The position numbers and the translations under genes were made by a program. A stretch of DNA of 8,573 nt from JAMXLO01 sp036494925 (GTDB lineage: Bacteria > Pseudomonadota > Alphaproteobacteria > Acetobacterales > Acetobacteraceae). Shown here piece by piece: positions 6,929 to 8,573 of the stretch. The first letter of the stretch is position 1. Each line of letters opens with the position of its first letter. The notes below the pieces were generated by a model. That model was not told where the DNA came from. It did not search any database and saw only the letters and a list, made by a program, of their open reading frames with translations. The stretch is taken from the NCBI GenBank assembly GCA_036494925.1, contig DASXNR010000226.1, positions 1 to 8,573 on the forward strand. Direction: 5' to 3'.

Positions 6929-7219
6929 TCAGCGCGGGAAGACCGGCAGTGGGTATGGCGTGCTTTCCAGCACAGTGCCGGCGGTGAGCACGTCCCAACT
7001 CCGTGGATGGCCGGCCGGCAATGGGTCGCGAGCGGGGTCCTCCGGCGGCGGGACGAATTCGCGCGGCGGTGGCCTCGCACCGATGCGGTGGCCACGCTCG
7101 ATGACGGTCCAGCGGGACAAGCCGAGGATGGCCGCAATCGTATCCCAGGACGCGCCCTCCGTCCGGAGGCGCCTGATCTGGGTGTCCTGGGCGTCGGTCC
7201 AGACAATTTTCTTCGGCAT
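6929..7219 (-). CDS. Small HTH (GcrA/SANT-like) DNA-binding protein, SOS-box preceded
   Basis: This 96-aa protein starts MPKKIVWTDAQD. Residues 7-47 form a compact helix-turn-helix: WTDAQDTQIRRLRTEG, then ASWDTIAAILGLSRWTVIER and GHRIG. The pattern (W-T-[DE], an LR-x-EG turn, then SR-x-TVI before RIG) recalls GcrA- or Myb/SANT-type alphaproteobacterial regulators. It is not GcrA itself, because GcrA's N-terminal MSWTDE start and length are not matched. The remainder (48-96) is proline-rich and probably unstructured, ending TPYPLPVFPR. ATG 7219 is chosen because AGGA (7226-7229) lies 6 nt upstream. An ATG at 7225 is too close to that site, and one at 7264 would start translation upstream of the LexA box. 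First gene of a two-gene operon with the DUF6362 gene. A regulatory role in the damage response is inferred. Confidence 0.82.
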   Translation of the reverse strand: MPKKIVWTDAQDTQIRRLRTEGASWDTIAAILGLSRWTVIERGHRIGARPPPREFVPPPEDPARDPLPAGHPRSWDVLTAGTVLESTPYPLPVFPR

Positions 7220-7225
7220 GGGCAT

Positions 7226-7229
7226 TCCT
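7226..7229 (-). promoter_or_regulatory. Ribosome binding site fixing the start of the small HTH gene
   Basis: AGGA on the minus strand lies 6 nt before ATG 7219 and directly downstream of the LexA box. It makes 7219, not 7225 or 7264, the likely start. Confidence 0.65.
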
Positions 7230-7244
7230 GAACAGAACAAGAAC
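7230..7244 (-). promoter_or_regulatory. Second LexA (SOS) box, upstream of the HTH-DUF6362 operon
   Basis: On the minus strand this reads GTTCTTGTTCTGTTC, an exact GTTC-N7-GTTC match, with a third GTTC inside the spacer. It lies 10 nt before ATG 7219 and just downstream of the candidate -10, over the expected transcription start. The position is well suited to repression. The motif is identical in form to the box at imuA, and the surrounding stretch is distinctly AT-richer than the rest of the window. Confidence 0.82.
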
Positions 7245-7248
7245 TTCA

Positions 7249-7277
7249 TGTTTAGAGGTAACAACGTAGATTGTCAA
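7249..7277 (-). promoter_or_regulatory. Candidate promoter of the HTH-DUF6362 operon
   Basis: On the minus strand, a perfect TTGACA (7277-7272) is followed by a 17-nt spacer and TAAACA (7254-7249; 3 of 6 to the -10 consensus). Transcription would start about 7 nt downstream, inside the LexA box. This leaves a leader of roughly 22 nt that contains the AGGA ribosome site. Confidence 0.65.
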
Positions 7278-7291
7278 ACATAATAACTGAC

Positions 7292-7314
7292 CGACGCGAA
7301 AATCGCTGGCGTCG
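7292..7314. repeat. Inverted repeat, candidate operator upstream of the XRE gene
   Basis: CGACGC (7292-7297) and GCGTCG (7309-7314) are perfect inverted arms with an 11-nt spacer. A nested inverted repeat GCGA-AAA-TCGC lies at 7296-7306. The element is 27 nt before the XRE start codon, a usual place for an autoregulatory operator. No experimental support can be drawn from sequence alone. Confidence 0.4.
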
Positions 7315-7341
7315 TTAGGAGAACTGACGTAAGCTGCCGCA

Positions 7342-7674
7342 ATGACCCACCCACGAGACATTGGCGCCCGCATTCGAACCGCACGCGAACAGCTGGGCTG
7401 GACACAGGATCAGTTGGCCGCCGAGGTCGGCGTGTCGCGCAGCGCAGTGGCGCAATGGGAGACCGGCCGCGCCGGTCAGGTCACGACCAACCTGACGCGT
7501 GTCGCGGGAAAGCTCGGTGTGGGGGTCGAGTTCCTGATGTACGGACACGACAAGCGCGCGCCCGGCCAGCCCCACACCGGCGATGAACTCGCCATACTCC
7601 GGTTATATCGTGAATGCGCGCCGGAAGACCGCCAGCTCCTGCTGCGCACCGCGCGGCGGCTGGCAAAATCCTAG
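7342..7674 (+). CDS. XRE-family transcriptional regulator
   Basis: This 110-aa protein has an N-terminal Cro/C1-type helix-turn-helix (about residues 6-66). The scaffold helix is TQDQLAAEVG (21-30) and the recognition helix is SRSAVAQWETG (32-42). A helix LTRVAGKLGVGVEFLMYG closes the domain. The short tail DELAILRLYRECAPEDRQLLLRTARRLAK resembles the C-terminus of phage-repressor-like XRE proteins. There is no peptidase domain, so it would not self-cleave as LexA or CI does. An in-frame stop 12 nt upstream makes ATG 7342 the first possible start. AGGAG at 7317-7321 is 20 nt away, too far to serve well, so initiation may be weak or leaderless. It is divergent from the HTH-DUF6362 operon and convergent with the phosphotransacetylase gene, with 7 nt between the stops. 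It probably controls itself or the divergent operon. Confidence 0.88.
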   Translation: MTHPRDIGARIRTAREQLGWTQDQLAAEVGVSRSAVAQWETGRAGQVTTNLTRVAGKLGVGVEFLMYGHDKRAPGQPHTGDELAILRLYRECAPEDRQLLLRTARRLAKS

Positions 7675-7681
7675 TCAGCCC

Positions 7682-8573
7682 CTAGCGTCGCTGCGCCGCC
7701 GCCGCCATCGAGGCGATCGCGCACGATGCCTGCCGCGCCAGCAATGAGTCTGCCCGGCTTGTCAGGATGATCGGCACGCGCGCGCCGAGCACGATGCCGG
7801 CGGTATCGGCTCCTGCCAGGAACGACAGACTCTTGGCCAGCATATTTCCCGCCTCGAGGTCGGGGACCACCAGCAGATTGGCGTGTCCGGCGACCGGTGA
7901 GACGATATGTTTGATCGCCGCCGCCTCCGGGCAGATCGCGTTGTCGAGCGCCAACGGCCCGTCAAGCAGCGCGCCGGTGATCTGACCCCGATCGGCCATC
8001 TTGCACAGCGCCGCCGCCTCGATCGTGGACAGAATCTTCGGATTCACCGTCTCCATTGCCGACAGGATCGCCACGCGGACCTCGGGAAAGCCCAGCGCGT
8101 GGGCCAGGTCGATGGCGTTCTGCACGATGTGGATCTTGTCCTCCAGCGTCGGCGCAATGTTCACCGCGGCGTCGGTGATGATCAGCGGATCAAGATGGCC
8201 AGGAACGTCCATAACAAAACAATGACTTATCCGCCGCTCCGTGCGGATGCCGGTATCCCGCGCAACCACCGCGCCCATCAGTTCATCAGTGTGCAGGCTG
8301 CCCTTCATCAGCGCCGCTGCCTTGCCTTCCCGCACCAGAGCCACCGCCTTGGCCGCGGATTCGTGGCTGTATGCGGATTCGACGATCGGCAGATCGGCAA
8401 TTTCGATGTCGTAGCGCGCCGCCACATCGCGAATCCGGGCGGGCGGGCCGACCAGGATCGGTTCGATCAGCCGAAGCTTGCGCGCCTCCACGGCGCCGCC
8501 GAGCGACACCTCGTCGCACGGATGCGCCACGGCGGTGACGACCGGCAGCAGTTTCTGCGCCGAGCCGATCAGG
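7682..8573 (-). CDS. Phosphate acetyl/butyryltransferase, N-terminus cut by window edge
   Basis: This is a phosphotransacetylase/phosphotransbutyrylase-family enzyme that exchanges phosphate and CoA on short acyl groups. The frame is open from the right edge (residues LIGSAQKLLPVV and on) through the stop at 7682, about 296 codons. Family blocks seen are AHPCDEVSLGGAVEA, ALMKGSLHTDELMGAVV, ERRISHCFVMDVPGH, ITDAAVNIAP, ALCKMADRGQITGALLDGPL, PVAGHANLLVVPDLEAGNML and GIVLGARVPIILTSRAD. A GTG at 8530 exists, but conserved family sequence continues upstream of it, so it is not the start. The close resemblance is to the phosphotransacetylase half of bifunctional enoyl-CoA hydratase/phosphate acetyltransferase proteins; whether a hydratase domain is fused lies outside the window. 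No acetate kinase gene follows downstream, where the XRE gene converges instead. Confidence 0.92.
   Translation of the reverse strand, partial: LIGSAQKLLPVVTAVAHPCDEVSLGGAVEARKLRLIEPILVGPPARIRDVAARYDIEIADLPIVESAYSHESAAKAVALVREGKAAALMKGSLHTDELMGAVVARDTGIRTERRISHCFVMDVPGHLDPLIITDAAVNIAPTLEDKIHIVQNAIDLAHALGFPEVRVAILSAMETVNPKILSTIEAAALCKMADRGQITGALLDGPLALDNAICPEAAAIKHIVSPVAGHANLLVVPDLEAGNMLAKSLSFLAGADTAGIVLGARVPIILTSRADSLLARQASCAIASMAAAAQRR

Noticed and set aside
7225..7264. Longer N-terminus for the small HTH protein (ATG 7264)
   Set aside because: It would place the start codon upstream of the LexA box and at the predicted -10, without a ribosome site; ATG 7219 has a well-spaced AGGA.

Overview
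The window is GC-rich, densely coded DNA from an alphaproteobacterium, most likely of the Rhodospirillales/Acetobacteraceae type. The imuA-imuB-dnaE2 cassette and perfect alphaproteobacterial LexA boxes (GTTC-N7-GTTC) support the class. The family is an impression from protein similarity and was not tested. There are nine protein genes, no RNA genes, no insertion sequence and no CRISPR array. No gap between genes exceeds about 125 bases.

Left part (1-5904, all on the minus strand, read right to left): a NUDIX-fold hydrolase, then imuA, imuB and dnaE2. The last three encode the SOS-induced mutasome that carries out error-prone synthesis across damaged DNA. The genes overlap or nearly touch: NUDIX/imuA by 26 nt, imuA/imuB by 83 nt, and 8 nt between imuB and dnaE2. 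A perfect LexA box and a promoter-like element lie inside the 3' end of the NUDIX gene, 6 nt before the imuA start codon. The mutasome can therefore be induced separately from the NUDIX gene, or cotranscribed with it. dnaE2 runs off the left edge, so its C-terminus is missing.

Middle (5905-6464): a short divergent intergenic region carries a perfect 14-bp palindrome. A plus-strand cupin gene follows, and its stop codon overlaps the stop of the next, convergent gene.

Right-middle (6461-7674): a two-gene minus-strand operon encodes a 96-aa HTH protein and a DUF6362-type protein. It is preceded by a consensus -35, a plausible -10, a second perfect LexA box and a well-placed ribosome binding site. 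A small XRE-family regulator is transcribed divergently. The best candidate for something undescribed is this LexA-box-controlled pair of small putative DNA-binding proteins about 1.3 kb upstream of the SOS mutasome operon.

Right edge (7682-8573): the C-terminal part of a phosphate acetyl/butyryltransferase on the minus strand, convergent with the XRE gene and cut by the window edge.
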